Source: an uncultured Cytophaga sp. (lineage in GTDB: Bacteria; Bacteroidota; Bacteroidia; Cytophagales; Cytophagaceae). From it: 45,178 bases of DNA. Below are positions 10,854-19,778 of this stretch, piece after piece. Position 1 is the first letter of the stretch. The number at the start of each line of letters is the position of its first letter. The translations under genes were made by a program, and so were the position numbers. The DNA lies in NCBI RefSeq assembly GCF_937863595.1, contig NZ_CALMGQ010000165.1, positions 1-45,178 of the forward strand, written 5' to 3'. The notes under the pieces were generated by a model, which worked only from the letters and a program-made list of their open reading frames with translations, was not told the origin of the DNA and ran no database searches.

Positions 10854-11402
10854 ATGGAAACGACAGTTAAAATAAAAAAATCGGTTCTCAAAAGACAGAG
10901 GATAGCAGCAGCCAAAGAAGCTGCAGCTAAAGGAGCAGTTAAGGCACACCTTAAGAACGTTCCAACTTCTACTAGAAAAATGAGACTCGTTGCTGACCTA
11001 ATTAGAGGGCAGCGTGTAACCTTATCATTAGGTATTTTAAAATACCAAGCGAAATTAGGTGCTAGAAAATTAGAAAAATTAGTACTTGGTTCAGTTGCTG
11101 ATTGGCAAGCGAAGAACTCTGAAATAAGAGTTGAAGATGCTGATTTATATATTCGTGAAATTTTTGTAGATGGTGGTCGAATGCTTAAGAGACTTCGCAC
11201 TGCACCACAAGGAAGAGCGTATAGAGTTCGTAAAAGATCAAACCACATTACAATTGTGATTGATTCTTTAAAAGAACTACCTTCTGCACCAGCTGCAGTT
11301 GTTGAAGAAAAAGAAGTTGTTGCTGCTACTGCTAAAAAGCCAAAAGCTGTTGCTAAAAAAGCAACTGCTGAAAAAAGCAAAGCTAAAACTAAAGCGAATT
11401 AA
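10854..11402 (+). CDS. rplV: 50S ribosomal protein L22, extended form
   Basis: L22 stabilises 23S rRNA domains and lines the exit tunnel. The conserved core runs from [18 protein letters not shown] (about residue 36) to [16 protein letters not shown]. The product has 182 residues against 110 in E. coli. About 30 extra basic and alanine-rich residues precede the core, as I recall for Bacteroidota relatives. A C-terminal tail of about 45 residues, made mostly of Ala, Lys, Val and Glu ([20 protein letters not shown]), looks disordered. It could contact rRNA or lie on the ribosome surface; that is inference. It starts 29 bases after rpsS and ends 5 bases before rpsC. Confidence 0.96.
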   Translation: METTVKIKKSVLKRQRIAAAKEAAAKGAVKAHLKNVPTSTRKMRLVADLIRGQRVTLSLGILKYQAKLGARKLEKLVLGSVADWQAKNSEIRVEDADLYIREIFVDGGRMLKRLRTAPQGRAYRVRKRSNHITIVIDSLKELPSAPAAVVEEKEVVAATAKKPKAVAKKATAEKSKAKTKAN

Positions 11403-11407
11403 TTACC

Positions 11408-12166
11408 ATGGGACAAAAAGTTAATCCGATAGGTTTCCGTTTAGGAATTGTTAAAGGTTGGGATTCTAACTGGTACGGAGGCAAAACATTTGCTGAAAAA
11501 TTAGTTGAAGACGAACAAATACGTAAGTATGTTCTAGCTCGTATTCCTAAAGGCGGAATCTCTAAAATAATCATCGAAAGAACGATTAAAAGAGTAACCC
11601 TTACAATTAATACTGCAAGACCTGGTGTTGTAATCGGTAAAGGTGGTGCTGAAGTAGATAAAATTAAAGAAGAGTTAAAGAAAATTACAGGTAAAGATGT
11701 TTTAATAAATATCTTTGAAATAAAAAGACCTGAAATGGAAGCTCTTTTAGTAGCTGAGTCTATTGCGCAACAATTAAAAGCTAGAATTTCTTACCGTCGT
11801 GCTATGAAGCAAGCAATTGCTGGTACAATGCGTGTTGGAGCTCTAGGTATCAAAATAAAATTATCTGGTCGTTTAGGTGGTGCTGAAATGGCACGTACCG
11901 ATCAATATAAAGAAGGACGTATTCCTCTACATACATTGCGTGCAGATATCGATTATGCAATCGGTGAAGCATTAACTGTATACGGCAAAATCGGAATCAA
12001 GGTATGGATCTTTAAGGGTGAAGTATATGGTAAAAGAGATTTGTCACCAAATGTAGGCAACACTACTTCAGGTCCAAATTCTTCTAACAACGATAATGCT
12101 TCTCCAAACCAAGGCGCTAGAAGAAAAAGAGGCGGCGAAGGTAATAGAAAAAAGTCTAACAAATAG
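11408..12166 (+). CDS. rpsC: 30S ribosomal protein S3
   Basis: S3 forms part of the mRNA entry site with S4 and S5. The 252-residue product opens [14 protein letters not shown] and contains the KH domain motif [15 protein letters not shown], then the C-terminal domain with [19 protein letters not shown] and [15 protein letters not shown] low-complexity Asn/Ser/Gly tail ending in basic residues ([17 protein letters not shown]) makes it about 20 residues longer than the E. coli protein. It is 5 bases after rplV. Confidence 0.98.
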   Translation: MGQKVNPIGFRLGIVKGWDSNWYGGKTFAEKLVEDEQIRKYVLARIPKGGISKIIIERTIKRVTLTINTARPGVVIGKGGAEVDKIKEELKKITGKDVLINIFEIKRPEMEALLVAESIAQQLKARISYRRAMKQAIAGTMRVGALGIKIKLSGRLGGAEMARTDQYKEGRIPLHTLRADIDYAIGEALTVYGKIGIKVWIFKGEVYGKRDLSPNVGNTTSGPNSSNNDNASPNQGARRKRGGEGNRKKSNK

Positions 12167-12199
12167 AACAGAGATTCTGTCTGTATATAAAATAACGTC

Positions 12200-12622
12200 A
12201 TGTTACAGCCAAAACGTACAAAATATAGAAAGCAGCAAAAGGGAAGAGTAACTGGAGTTGCTACCCGTGGTCATAGAATTGCTTTCGGCTCTTTTGCAAT
12301 AAAGTCTTTAGAAGGTGGTTGGTTAACAGCTCGCCAAATTGAAGCAGCACGTATCGCAATGACACGTGCAATGAAAAGAGAAGGCCAAGTTTGGATAAGA
12401 GTATTTCCAGACAAACCAATTACCCAAAAACCTGCAGAGGTTCGTATGGGTAAAGGTAAAGGTGCTCCTGAATATTGGGTTGCTTGTATCAAACCAGGTA
12501 CAATCTTATTCGAATCAGGTGGAATAACCTTAGAAACGGCACAAGAATCTTTGCGTTTGGCTGCGCAAAAGTTGCCTTTCAAAACTAAATTTATAGTTAG
12601 ACCCGATTACGTAGCATCATAA
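12200..12622 (+). CDS. rplP: 50S ribosomal protein L16
   Basis: L16 organises the A-site region of the 50S subunit. The 140-residue product begins [19 protein letters not shown] and contains [42 protein letters not shown] and the C-terminal [16 protein letters not shown]. These match the family end to end. It starts 33 bases after rpsC, and rpmC begins 1 base after its stop. Confidence 0.98.
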   Translation: MLQPKRTKYRKQQKGRVTGVATRGHRIAFGSFAIKSLEGGWLTARQIEAARIAMTRAMKREGQVWIRVFPDKPITQKPAEVRMGKGKGAPEYWVACIKPGTILFESGGITLETAQESLRLAAQKLPFKTKFIVRPDYVAS

Positions 12623-12623
12623 T

Positions 12624-12812
12624 ATGAAAACTGCTGAAATAAAAGGTTTATCGGTAGAAGATTTAAAGCAACGTATCGTTGCCGAAAAAGAGAACTTGCA
12701 CAAGCTTAAATTTGCACATGCGATTTCCCCAATTGAGAACCCGATGAAAATAAGTCATACTCGTAAGCTAATAGCTAAATTGAGTACTGAACTTACTGCA
12801 AAAGTTAAATAA
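12624..12812 (+). CDS. rpmC: 50S ribosomal protein L29
   Basis: L29 is a small helical protein at the tunnel exit next to L23. The 62-residue product has the two-helix pattern with LSVEDLKQRIVAEKENLHKLKFAHAI and a second helix containing ISHTRKLIAKLSTEL. Identification rests on this pattern and on its place between rplP and rpsQ. It starts one base after the rplP stop, so the two are probably translationally coupled. Confidence 0.95.
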   Translation: MKTAEIKGLSVEDLKQRIVAEKENLHKLKFAHAISPIENPMKISHTRKLIAKLSTELTAKVK

Positions 12813-12846
12813 GTTAAGGTCGAAAGATTAAATCTACCGAACTATA

Positions 12847-13110
12847 ATGGAAGAAGTTCTAAGAAACGCCAGAAAAGAAAGAACTGGCAAAGTAGTGAGT
12901 AATAAGATGAATAAATCTATTACGATAGCTGTTGAACGTAAAGTAAAACACGCGAAGTATGGAAAATTTATCCATAAGACTACGAAATTAATGGCTCACG
13001 ATGAAAATCAAGAGTGCGGTATTGGTGATACAGTGCGCATCATGGAAACAAGACCATTGAGTAAATTGAAACGTTGGAGACTTGTAGAAGTCATTGAAAA
13101 AGCTAAGTAA
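12847..13110 (+). CDS. rpsQ: 30S ribosomal protein S17
   Basis: S17 is a primary-binding 30S protein with an OB fold. The 87-residue product contains [27 protein letters not shown] and the [26 protein letters not shown] segment, split by the loop [12 protein letters not shown]. It begins 34 bases after rpmC and 2 bases before rplN, in the normal gene order. Confidence 0.97.
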   Translation: MEEVLRNARKERTGKVVSNKMNKSITIAVERKVKHAKYGKFIHKTTKLMAHDENQECGIGDTVRIMETRPLSKLKRWRLVEVIEKAK

Positions 13111-13112
13111 TC

Positions 13113-13481
13113 ATGGTACAACAAGAATCAAGACTAACCGTAGCAGACAACAGTGGTGCTAAAGAAGTATTAGTAATTCGTGTACTAGGTGGTACAGGTA
13201 AGAGATATGCTTCTATAGGCGATAAGGTTGTGGTGACTGTAAAGTCAGCAATTTCTTCAGGTAATATGAAGAAAGGTACGGTTTCTAAAGCCGTGGTGGT
13301 ACGCACCAAAAAAGAAATTAAGCGTGCGGATGGTTCATACATCCGTTTCTCTGATAACGCTGCCGTTTTATTGAACAATAATGACGAACCAAGAGGTACT
13401 CGTATCTTTGGACCAGTTGCGCGCGAATTGAGAGACAAGCAATTTATGAAAATCGTTTCATTAGCCCCTGAAGTTCTTTAA
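13113..13481 (+). CDS. rplN: 50S ribosomal protein L14
   Basis: L14 lies at the subunit interface and is the binding site of the silencing factor RsfS in other bacteria. The 122-residue product opens [20 protein letters not shown] and has the family motif [20 protein letters not shown] near its end. It starts 2 bases after rpsQ. Confidence 0.98.
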   Translation: MVQQESRLTVADNSGAKEVLVIRVLGGTGKRYASIGDKVVVTVKSAISSGNMKKGTVSKAVVVRTKKEIKRADGSYIRFSDNAAVLLNNNDEPRGTRIFGPVARELRDKQFMKIVSLAPEVL

Positions 13482-13486
13482 TTCTT

Positions 13487-13822
13487 ATGGCAAGCAACAA
13501 ACAAGTTAAACTACATGTTAAAACGAAAGATAACGTTATCGTTATCTCTGGTGATGACAAAGGAAAAACTGGAACAGTTATTTCTGTAGATAAAGAAAAT
13601 AAAAAAGCTATTGTTGAAGGTATCAATATTGTTACTAAACACAATAAGCCTACAGCAAATGTACCAAACGGTGGCATTGTTAAAAAGGAAGCTCCTATTC
13701 ATATTAGCAAGCTTATGCATGTTGATCCGAAATCAGGTAAAGCAACAAGAATTGGCCGCAAAGAAGATAAAAACGGCAAAATGGTTAGATACGCTAAAAA
13801 GTCAGGGGAGGTAATCAAGTAA
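13487..13822 (+). CDS. rplX: 50S ribosomal protein L24
   Basis: L24 is an assembly-initiating 50S protein. The 111-residue product contains the KOW motif ([20 protein letters not shown]) near the N-terminus and the conserved [24 protein letters not shown] segment, here described in parts. Its stop overlaps the rplE start by one base (TAATG), consistent with coupling. Confidence 0.97.
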   Translation: MASNKQVKLHVKTKDNVIVISGDDKGKTGTVISVDKENKKAIVEGINIVTKHNKPTANVPNGGIVKKEAPIHISKLMHVDPKSGKATRIGRKEDKNGKMVRYAKKSGEVIK

Positions 13823-14376
13823 TGGCTAATCCTAGATTAAAAGATAAATATCTTAAAGATATTGTTGGAGAATTGAAAACGAAGTTTCAATATTCTTCAG
13901 TTATGCAAGTTCCTAAGATTACTAAAATTGTAATCAATAAAGGTATCGGTGCAGCAGTTGCAGATAAAAAATTAGTTGACGTTGGAGTGGATGAACTTAC
14001 AATGATCACTGGTCAAAAAGCTGTAGCTACCAAATCCAAATTGGATGTTTCTAACTTCAAACTTAGAGCTAACATGCCAATCGGTGCAAAGGTAACTCTA
14101 AGAGGAAATCATATGTATGAATTTCTTGATCGTTTAACATCTGTGGCTTTACCACGTGTTAGAGATTTCAAAGGAATCAATGACAAAGGATTTGATGGAC
14201 GTGGAAATTACACACTTGGTGTAAAAGAACAAATCATCTTCCCTGAAATCAGCATTGATAAAATCAATAAAATTACTGGTATGGACATCACTATTGTGAC
14301 TACTGCTAAGACTGACGAAGAAAGTTTTGAACTTCTGAAAGCATTCGGTATGCCGTTTGCTTCTCTGAAAAAATAA
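13822..14376 (+). CDS. rplE: 50S ribosomal protein L5
   Basis: L5 binds 5S rRNA and contacts P-site tRNA in the central protuberance. The 184-residue product contains [31 protein letters not shown], the [22 protein letters not shown] loop (in parts) and IFPEISIDK. It overlaps rplX by one base and precedes rpsN by 9 bases. Confidence 0.98.
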   Translation: MANPRLKDKYLKDIVGELKTKFQYSSVMQVPKITKIVINKGIGAAVADKKLVDVGVDELTMITGQKAVATKSKLDVSNFKLRANMPIGAKVTLRGNHMYEFLDRLTSVALPRVRDFKGINDKGFDGRGNYTLGVKEQIIFPEISIDKINKITGMDITIVTTAKTDEESFELLKAFGMPFASLKK

Positions 14377-14385
14377 TTATAGACC

Positions 14386-14655
14386 ATGGCTAAAGAATCG
14401 GTAAAAGCTAGAGAAAGAAAAAAACAAGCATGTGTAGACAAATATGCTGTTAAAAGAAAAGCTCTAAAAGAAGCAGGTGATTATGTTGGATTAGACAAAT
14501 TACCTAAAAATGCTTCTCCAGTACGTTTACACAATCGTTGTAAATTGACAGGTCGTCCAAGAGGTTATATGAGAAAATTCGGTATCAACCGTGTTACTTT
14601 CAGAGAACTTGCAGCAAATGGTAAAATACCAGGCATTACAAGAGCCAGTTGGTAA
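14386..14655 (+). CDS. rpsN: 30S ribosomal protein S14, zinc-independent form
   Basis: S14 is a late-assembly protein of the 30S head. The 89-residue product opens [14 protein letters not shown] and ends with [25 protein letters not shown], described here in parts. The Cys-x-x-Cys pairs of the short zinc-binding form are absent: in the relevant stretch only the single Cys of HNRCKLTG is seen. This is the longer C-minus type, which needs no zinc. It ends the rplC-led gene group; a new promoter lies in the 100 bases before rpsH. Confidence 0.97.
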   Translation: MAKESVKARERKKQACVDKYAVKRKALKEAGDYVGLDKLPKNASPVRLHNRCKLTGRPRGYMRKFGINRVTFRELAANGKIPGITRASW

Positions 14656-14670
14656 TTTATTTCAAAATAC

Positions 14671-14701
14671 TTTATTATTAAAAAATAATATTGTACCTTT
14701 G
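14671..14701 (+). promoter_or_regulatory. Bacteroidota-type promoter before rpsH
   Basis: TTTA (14671-14674, one base off TTTG), 19 bases, then TACCTTTG (14694-14701), followed by CAGGCCC. A 5-bp hairpin (GCCCT, TTT, AGGGC, about 14705-14717) with a T-rich run would lie at the very 5' end of the transcript. There is no terminator between rpsN and this promoter, so it probably adds to readthrough from upstream. Confidence 0.8.
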
Positions 14702-14755
14702 CAGGCCCTTTTAGGGCTTTTAATTTCTTATTAAGTTGTTAGAATTGTTAAAAAT

Positions 14756-15148
14756 ATGGATCCAATAGCCGATTACCTTACAAAAATCAGAAACGCGATA
14801 AAAGCAAAACATCGTGTTGTTGAGGTTCCTGCTTCAAATGTAAAGAAGGAGATAACCAAGGTACTTTTTGATAAAGGGTATATTCAAAGTTATAAATTTG
14901 AAGATAGCGCTGTTCAAGGCACTATTAAAATAGCTTTAAAATATAATGCTCTTACAAAAGAGTCTGCAATCGTTAAATTAGAACGCATTAGCAAACCTGG
15001 TTTGAGAAAATACACACACGCGGAAACAATGCCACGTGTTTTAAATGGTCTTGGTGTTGCAATCATATCTACCTCTAAAGGTATTATGAGCAGCAAAGAA
15101 GCTAAGAATCTAAATATAGGCGGAGAAGTTCTTTGCTTTGTTTATTAA
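14756..15148 (+). CDS. rpsH: 30S ribosomal protein S8
   Basis: S8 binds the central domain of 16S rRNA and, in E. coli, represses the spc operon. The 130-residue length is identical to the E. coli protein. Signatures are MDPIADYLTKIRNA at the start and STSKGIMSSKEAKNLNIGGEVLCFVY at the end, given here in overlapping parts. It is the first gene after the promoter at 14671-14701 and precedes rplF by 22 bases. Confidence 0.98.
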   Translation: MDPIADYLTKIRNAIKAKHRVVEVPASNVKKEITKVLFDKGYIQSYKFEDSAVQGTIKIALKYNALTKESAIVKLERISKPGLRKYTHAETMPRVLNGLGVAIISTSKGIMSSKEAKNLNIGGEVLCFVY

Positions 15149-15170
15149 TTAAATATTCGGACGAAATAGT

Positions 15171-15725
15171 ATGTCACGTATTGGTAAATTACCTGTAACT
15201 CTTCCGGAAAAAGTAGAACTTTCAGTTTCTCCATCAAACCTTGTAACTGTTAAAGGCCCTAAAGGTACTTTAACTCAACAAGTTGATGTTGATATTAAAG
15301 TTTCCGTAGAAGATGGAAAGGTTGTAGTTGCTAGACCTACAGAGCAAAAAAGACACAAAGCATTACATGGTTTGTATCGCTCTTTAATTAGCAACATGAT
15401 TGTTGGAGTAAGTCAAGGTTACAAAATTGATCTTGAATTAGTTGGTGTTGGTTACAAAGCAACAGCTGCTAACAATGTCTTAGAATTAAGTTTAGGATTC
15501 TCTCACGGAATTTTCTTTAAGTTACCTTCAGAACTTACTGTTTCTGCATTAACAGAAAAGGGAAAGAACCCAGTTGTTACGTTAGAGTGTATCGATAAGC
15601 AGTTAATTGGACAAGTATCTGCTAAAATCAGATCTCTAAGAAAAATCGAGCCTTACAAAGGTAAAGGTGTTCGATTCAAAGGTGAAGTTGTACGAAGAAA
15701 AGCTGGTAAAACAGCATCTAAATAA
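15171..15725 (+). CDS. rplF: 50S ribosomal protein L6
   Basis: L6 lies near the sarcin-ricin loop where elongation factors bind. The 184-residue product opens MSRIGKLPVTLPEKVEL and contains VKGPKGTLTQQV, LVGVGYKA and the C-terminal KGKGVRFKGEVVRRKAGKTASK, given in part. It has two repeats of the L6 fold, as usual. It follows rpsH by 22 bases and precedes rplR by 7. Confidence 0.98.
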   Translation: MSRIGKLPVTLPEKVELSVSPSNLVTVKGPKGTLTQQVDVDIKVSVEDGKVVVARPTEQKRHKALHGLYRSLISNMIVGVSQGYKIDLELVGVGYKATAANNVLELSLGFSHGIFFKLPSELTVSALTEKGKNPVVTLECIDKQLIGQVSAKIRSLRKIEPYKGKGVRFKGEVVRRKAGKTASK

Positions 15726-15732
15726 TTAAGAT

Positions 15733-16083
15733 ATGGCAACTAAGAAAGATCTTAGAAGGCTCAGAATTAAAAGAGGTATTAGAAATAAAATTTCTGGTAC
15801 TGCTGAGAAACCAAGATTGTCTGTATTCAGAAGTAATACAGGTATCTTCGCTCAATTAATTGATGATATAAGTGGAGCTACTCTTGCAAGTTGCTCTTCA
15901 ACAGAGTTTAAATCTAGCAAAGGTACAAAGTGCGACATTTCAACAATGGTTGGGAAAGCAATAGCAGAAAAAGCATCAGCAAAAGGTATTAAAAATATCG
16001 TTTTTGATAGAGGTGGTTTTTTGTATCATGGTCGTGTTAAGTCATTGGCTGAAGGTGCAAGAGAAGGTGGTTTAGCATTCTAA
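15733..16083 (+). CDS. rplR: 50S ribosomal protein L18
   Basis: L18 binds 5S rRNA with L5 in the central protuberance. The 116-residue product has the basic N-terminus [28 protein letters not shown] (in parts) and the C-terminal [24 protein letters not shown]. Length and position between rplF and rpsE are standard. Confidence 0.97.
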   Translation: MATKKDLRRLRIKRGIRNKISGTAEKPRLSVFRSNTGIFAQLIDDISGATLASCSSTEFKSSKGTKCDISTMVGKAIAEKASAKGIKNIVFDRGGFLYHGRVKSLAEGAREGGLAF

Positions 16084-16104
16084 TTCAATAAAAGAAAAAA
16101 TATT

Positions 16105-16623
16105 ATGTCTCAAGTCAACGTTAAAACGGTTAAAGCTAGCGAAATAGAGCTTAAAGAGCATGTTGTTGCTATAAACCGTGTTGCTAAAGTAGTAAAAGGT
16201 GGACGTCGTTTCAGTTTTTCTGCAATAGTTGTAGTAGGAGATGGAAATGGTGTTGTTGGTCATGGTTTAGGTAAAGCAAATGAAGTTACAGATGCAATTA
16301 CTAAAGCAATTGATGACGCTAAAAAGAATCTTATTAAAGTACCTATTATCAACGGTACACTGCCCCATCAAATGGAAGGCAAATATAGTGGAGGATTCGT
16401 ATTAATTAAACCCGCAGCTCCAGGTACTGGTGTTCTTGCAGGTGGTGCGATGCGTGCTGTATTTGAAAGTGCAGGAGTAAAAGATGTATTAGCTAAGTCT
16501 AAAGGATCTTCAAATCCACATAATGTGGTTAAAGCAACAATCGACGCATTAGTTAAAATGAGAGCTCCTCATAAAGTAGCTATGCAAAGAGGTGTTACTA
16601 TGAGTAAAGTATTTAATGGTTAA
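16105..16623 (+). CDS. rpsE: 30S ribosomal protein S5
   Basis: S5 works with S4 in decoding accuracy and forms part of the mRNA entry tunnel. The 172-residue product has the double-stranded-RNA-binding-like N-terminal half ([35 protein letters not shown]) and the C-terminal half with [29 protein letters not shown], given in part. It precedes rpmD by 12 bases. Confidence 0.98.
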   Translation: MSQVNVKTVKASEIELKEHVVAINRVAKVVKGGRRFSFSAIVVVGDGNGVVGHGLGKANEVTDAITKAIDDAKKNLIKVPIINGTLPHQMEGKYSGGFVLIKPAAPGTGVLAGGAMRAVFESAGVKDVLAKSKGSSNPHNVVKATIDALVKMRAPHKVAMQRGVTMSKVFNG

Positions 16624-16635
16624 TTTAATATAATC

Positions 16636-16812
16636 ATGGCAAAAGTTAAGATTACTCAAGTTGTAAGTGCAATTAAAAAATCTCAAAATCAAAAACGTGT
16701 ATTACAATCGTTAGGTTTAGGTAAAATTAATTCTACAGTAGAGCAAGAACTTACACCTTCAATTAAAGGAATGCTTAATAAAGTGAATCATTTAGTAGTT
16801 GTTAGCGAGTAA
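16636..16812 (+). CDS. rpmD: 50S ribosomal protein L30 (short gene)
   Basis: This 58-codon gene encodes L30, a small 50S protein absent from some bacteria. The product opens MAKVKITQVVSAIKKSQNQK and contains the family pattern LQSLGLGKINSTVE, where most L30 proteins have the sequence GL-x-K-hydrophobic after a Leu-rich stretch. It ends NHLVVVSE. Its position between rpsE and rplO supports the call. It starts 12 bases after rpsE and stops 5 bases before rplO. Confidence 0.95.
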   Translation: MAKVKITQVVSAIKKSQNQKRVLQSLGLGKINSTVEQELTPSIKGMLNKVNHLVVVSE

Positions 16813-16817
16813 GTATT

Positions 16818-17276
16818 ATGAAATTACATACATTAAGACCTGCAAAAGGTGCAGTAAAGTCTTCAAAACGTATCGGTAGAGGTACTGGTTCTGGTAGAGG
16901 TGGTACTTCTACAAAAGGACATAAAGGAGCAAAATCTAGATCTGGTTATTCTTCAAAAATAGGTTTTGAAGGTGGTCAAATGCCTTTACAACGTCGTTTA
17001 CCTAAATTTGGTTTTAAACCTTTGAACAAAATATCGTTTAAGCCAATTAATTTAGATGAATTAGTTGAATTAATTGAAAGAACTGGTGCTTCTGTAGTTG
17101 ATTTTGCTTTGATGAACCAAAATGGTTTGATTGGAAACAAAGACAAAGTTAAAATCCTTGCAAGAGGAGAAGGAGAACTTAAATCAATTAAAGCTGAAAT
17201 TATTGCTCACGCCTTTTCTACATCAGCTTCTGAAGCTATTGTAAAAGCAGGAGGTAAAGTTACCCTTATAGGATAA
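16818..17276 (+). CDS. rplO: 50S ribosomal protein L15
   Basis: L15 is a core 50S assembly protein. The 152-residue product has the glycine- and arginine-rich N-terminal extension (RIGRGTGSGRGGTSTKGHKG, KSRSGYSSKIGFEGGQMPLQ, RRLPKFGF) and a C-terminal globular domain with a conserved KAGGKVTLIG ending. Its stop overlaps the secY start by one base (TAATG), so secY translation is probably coupled to it. Confidence 0.98.
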   Translation: MKLHTLRPAKGAVKSSKRIGRGTGSGRGGTSTKGHKGAKSRSGYSSKIGFEGGQMPLQRRLPKFGFKPLNKISFKPINLDELVELIERTGASVVDFALMNQNGLIGNKDKVKILARGEGELKSIKAEIIAHAFSTSASEAIVKAGGKVTLIG

Positions 17277-18601
17277 TGAAGCGTTTCATTTCTACTTTTA
17301 AAAATATATTCTCAATAGAAGAACTCCGTACGAGAATCTTCACTACAATCATGTTCCTAGTTATGTTTCGACTAGGTTCTTTTGTTGTTTTACCCGGTGT
17401 TGACCCGAGTAAAATAACAGATGCAAGTAGTTCGGAAGGAATATTAGGTGTTATTAATACCTTCTCAGGAGGTGCTTTTAACAACGTTTCTGTATTTGGC
17501 TTGGGTATCATGCCATATATATCAGCTTCTATTGTTTTACAATTATTAACTTTTGCTGTTCCTCATTTTCAACGTCTTCAAAAAGATGGTGAATCTGGAA
17601 GAAATAAAATTAATCAGTATACAAGAATTCTTACAATTTTCATTACTGTAGCTCAGTCAATAGGCTATTTAGCTGCTACATTAAATGAATCTATGTTCTA
17701 TGAAGGTATGGATAATCCTTTCATGAATATTGTTAGGATCATCACTCTAATTTCAGGAACTATGTTCTGTATGTGGTTAGGTGAACGTATAACTGAAAAA
17801 GGTATAGGTAATGGTATTTCGATGTTGATTATGATTGGTATTGTTTCAAGATTACCTTTCGCATTATCCGCTGAAATAAGTTCAAAAGGATTATCTGGTG
17901 GGCTACCATTATTGATTGAATTTGCAGCATTGTTTGGTGTAATTATGTTAGTTGTACTTGTACAACAAGCAACAAGAAGAATACCAATCCAATACACAAA
18001 ACAAATAGCTGGTGGTAAACAAGTTATTGGACAACGCCAATATTTACCTCTTAAGTTGATAGCTGCTGGTGTTATGCCAATAATATTTGCTCAATCAGTT
18101 ATGTTCCTTCCTGCAATTTTAGGATCTTCATTTCCTGATTCAGAATTTGCAAGTACAATTGGAGCAACAATGAGTGACTTTACATCTTGGCAGTACAATG
18201 TTGTTTTTGCAACGATGATTATTCTATTTACTTATTTCTATACAGCGATTACGGTCAATCCGAATACGATTGCTGAAGACTTAAGAAGAAATGGAGGATT
18301 TATACCAAGTGTTAAACCTGGTGCAGCAACGTCTGAATTTATTGATGACGTATTGACAAAAATTACATTGCCAGGTTCTATATTTCTTGCTGTATTAGCA
18401 ATCTTACCTGCTTTTGCTAGCATGACAGGTATTGAAAGAGAATTTGCATATTTCTATGGTGGTACCTCTTTATTAATTATGATTGGTGTTGTATTAGACA
18501 CCTTGCAACAAATCGAAAGTTTCTTATTAATGAAACATTACGATGGAATGATGCAAACGGGTCGTGTTAAGGGAAGATTGGATAGTACTGCAGTTATTTA
18601 A
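17276..18601 (+). CDS. secY: Preprotein translocase subunit SecY
   Basis: SecY is the channel of the Sec translocon in the inner membrane and carries secreted proteins such as the large phytase/PhoX-like protein encoded in this window. The 441-residue product has ten predicted membrane segments. Signatures include FRLGSFVVLPGVDPS near the first segment, GIMPYISASIVLQLLTFAVP in the plug and second-segment region, and the cytoplasmic loop RRIPIQYTKQ. Length matches E. coli (443). It overlaps rplO by one base and precedes map by 5; no adk lies between them. Confidence 0.98.
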   Translation: MKRFISTFKNIFSIEELRTRIFTTIMFLVMFRLGSFVVLPGVDPSKITDASSSEGILGVINTFSGGAFNNVSVFGLGIMPYISASIVLQLLTFAVPHFQRLQKDGESGRNKINQYTRILTIFITVAQSIGYLAATLNESMFYEGMDNPFMNIVRIITLISGTMFCMWLGERITEKGIGNGISMLIMIGIVSRLPFALSAEISSKGLSGGLPLLIEFAALFGVIMLVVLVQQATRRIPIQYTKQIAGGKQVIGQRQYLPLKLIAAGVMPIIFAQSVMFLPAILGSSFPDSEFASTIGATMSDFTSWQYNVVFATMIILFTYFYTAITVNPNTIAEDLRRNGGFIPSVKPGAATSEFIDDVLTKITLPGSIFLAVLAILPAFASMTGIEREFAYFYGGTSLLIMIGVVLDTLQQIESFLLMKHYDGMMQTGRVKGRLDSTAVI

Positions 18602-18606
18602 CAATA

Positions 18607-19386
18607 ATGTCAGTTATTCATTATAAATCTAATGAAGAGCTTGAAATTATACGTGAAAGCGGTATAATTCTTGGAAAAGCTCACGCAGAAATTGCGAAAA
18701 TTATTAGACCAGGAATTAAAACGAATGAATTAGATAAGATAGCTTATCAATTCATTGCTGATAACGGAGGGCTTCCTTCTTTTAAAGGCTATAATGGTTT
18801 TCCTGCTACGCTTTGTATTTCGGTGAATGAAGTTGTCGTTCATGGTTTCCCTAGCGAATATGAATTACAAGACGGAGATATAATTTCTGTTGATTGCGGT
18901 GTTAAGTATAAAGGATTTCACAGTGACTCTGCTTATACTTATCCTGTAGGAAATGTAAAAGAAGAAGTGTTAAAACTGCTTCGTATTACAAAAGAAAGTT
19001 TATATAAAGGTATTGAACAAGCTGTTGTTGGCAATAGAATTGGTGACATCGGTTATGCAGTACAAACGTTCGTTGAAAATGAAGGTTACACTGTAGTGAG
19101 AGAATTAGTAGGTCATGGATTGGGTAAAAGCCTTCATGAAAAGCCTGAAGTTCCTAATTATGGTAATCGTGGTAAAGGGTTGAAACTAGAAGAAAATCTA
19201 GTTATAGCAATAGAACCCATGATAAACCTTGGAAAGAAAAATGTTGTTCAGGAAAATGATGGTTGGACCATACGAACTTCTGATCGATTACCTTCTGCAC
19301 ATTTCGAACATACGGTAGCTATAAAAAAGGGAAAACCAGAAATTTTGACTACCTTTGAATTCATTGAAAAAATAATTAATATTTAA
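18607..19386 (+). CDS. map: Methionine aminopeptidase, type I
   Basis: This enzyme removes the initiator methionine from nascent proteins with small second residues. The 259-residue pita-bread fold shows all five metal ligands in order: Asp96 (VDCG), Asp107 (FHSD), His170 (VGHG), Glu203 (AIEP) and Glu234 (FEHT). His80 (VVHG) is the conserved substrate-binding histidine. There is no N-terminal zinc-finger or SH3-binding extension, so it is the short bacterial type Ia form. It sits 5 bases after secY and 8 before infA, as in many bacteria where it is cotranscribed with the spc genes. Confidence 0.97.
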   Translation: MSVIHYKSNEELEIIRESGIILGKAHAEIAKIIRPGIKTNELDKIAYQFIADNGGLPSFKGYNGFPATLCISVNEVVVHGFPSEYELQDGDIISVDCGVKYKGFHSDSAYTYPVGNVKEEVLKLLRITKESLYKGIEQAVVGNRIGDIGYAVQTFVENEGYTVVRELVGHGLGKSLHEKPEVPNYGNRGKGLKLEENLVIAIEPMINLGKKNVVQENDGWTIRTSDRLPSAHFEHTVAIKKGKPEILTTFEFIEKIINI

Positions 19387-19394
19387 TACTTCGC

Positions 19395-19613
19395 ATGTCG
19401 AAACAATCGTCCATTGAACAAGATGGCAAAATCTTAGAAGCACTTTCCAACGCAATGTTTCGCGTAGAGTTAGGCAATGGCCATCAAGTTATTGCACATA
19501 TTTCTGGAAAAATGCGAATGAATTATATAAAAATATTACCAGGAGACAAAGTAAGAATGGAAATGTCTCCATATGATTTGACTAAAGGAAGAATCGTATT
19601 TCGTTACAAATAA
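19395..19613 (+). CDS. infA: Translation initiation factor IF-1
   Basis: IF-1 blocks the A site of the 30S subunit during initiation. The 72-residue single OB-fold protein matches the E. coli length exactly and contains the family motifs [38 protein letters not shown] and [13 protein letters not shown]. It lies 8 bases after map and 30 before rpmJ. Confidence 0.98.
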   Translation: MSKQSSIEQDGKILEALSNAMFRVELGNGHQVIAHISGKMRMNYIKILPGDKVRMEMSPYDLTKGRIVFRYK

Positions 19614-19643
19614 TAATAATTTAACTTATAAAACAATAAGACG

Positions 19644-19760
19644 ATGAAAGTAAAAACATCGATCAAAAAGAGAAGTGTAGATTGCAAAGTTGTCAGAAGA
19701 CACGGCAAACTTCTAGTTATCAATAAGAAGAACCCAAGGTTCAAACAAAGACAAGGTTAA
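19644..19760 (+). CDS. rpmJ: 50S ribosomal protein L36, zinc-independent form (short gene)
   Basis: This 38-codon gene encodes L36, opening [11 protein letters not shown] and ending NPRFKQRQG, which are the family ends. The usual L36 is a zinc ribbon with three Cys and one His. Here only Cys14 remains; the first Cys position is Ser11 and the later ligand position is occupied by Asn in VINKKNP. This is therefore the C-minus form that does not bind zinc. It lies 30 bases after infA and 18 before rpsM. Confidence 0.96.
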   Translation: MKVKTSIKKRSVDCKVVRRHGKLLVINKKNPRFKQRQG

Positions 19761-19778
19761 TAATAATTGAATAATACT

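Noticed and set aside
10793..11380. 195-codon open frame on the minus strand over rplV
   Set aside because: It is the antisense of the Ala/Lys-rich L22 gene; the composition is a by-product and no promoter or family match is seen.
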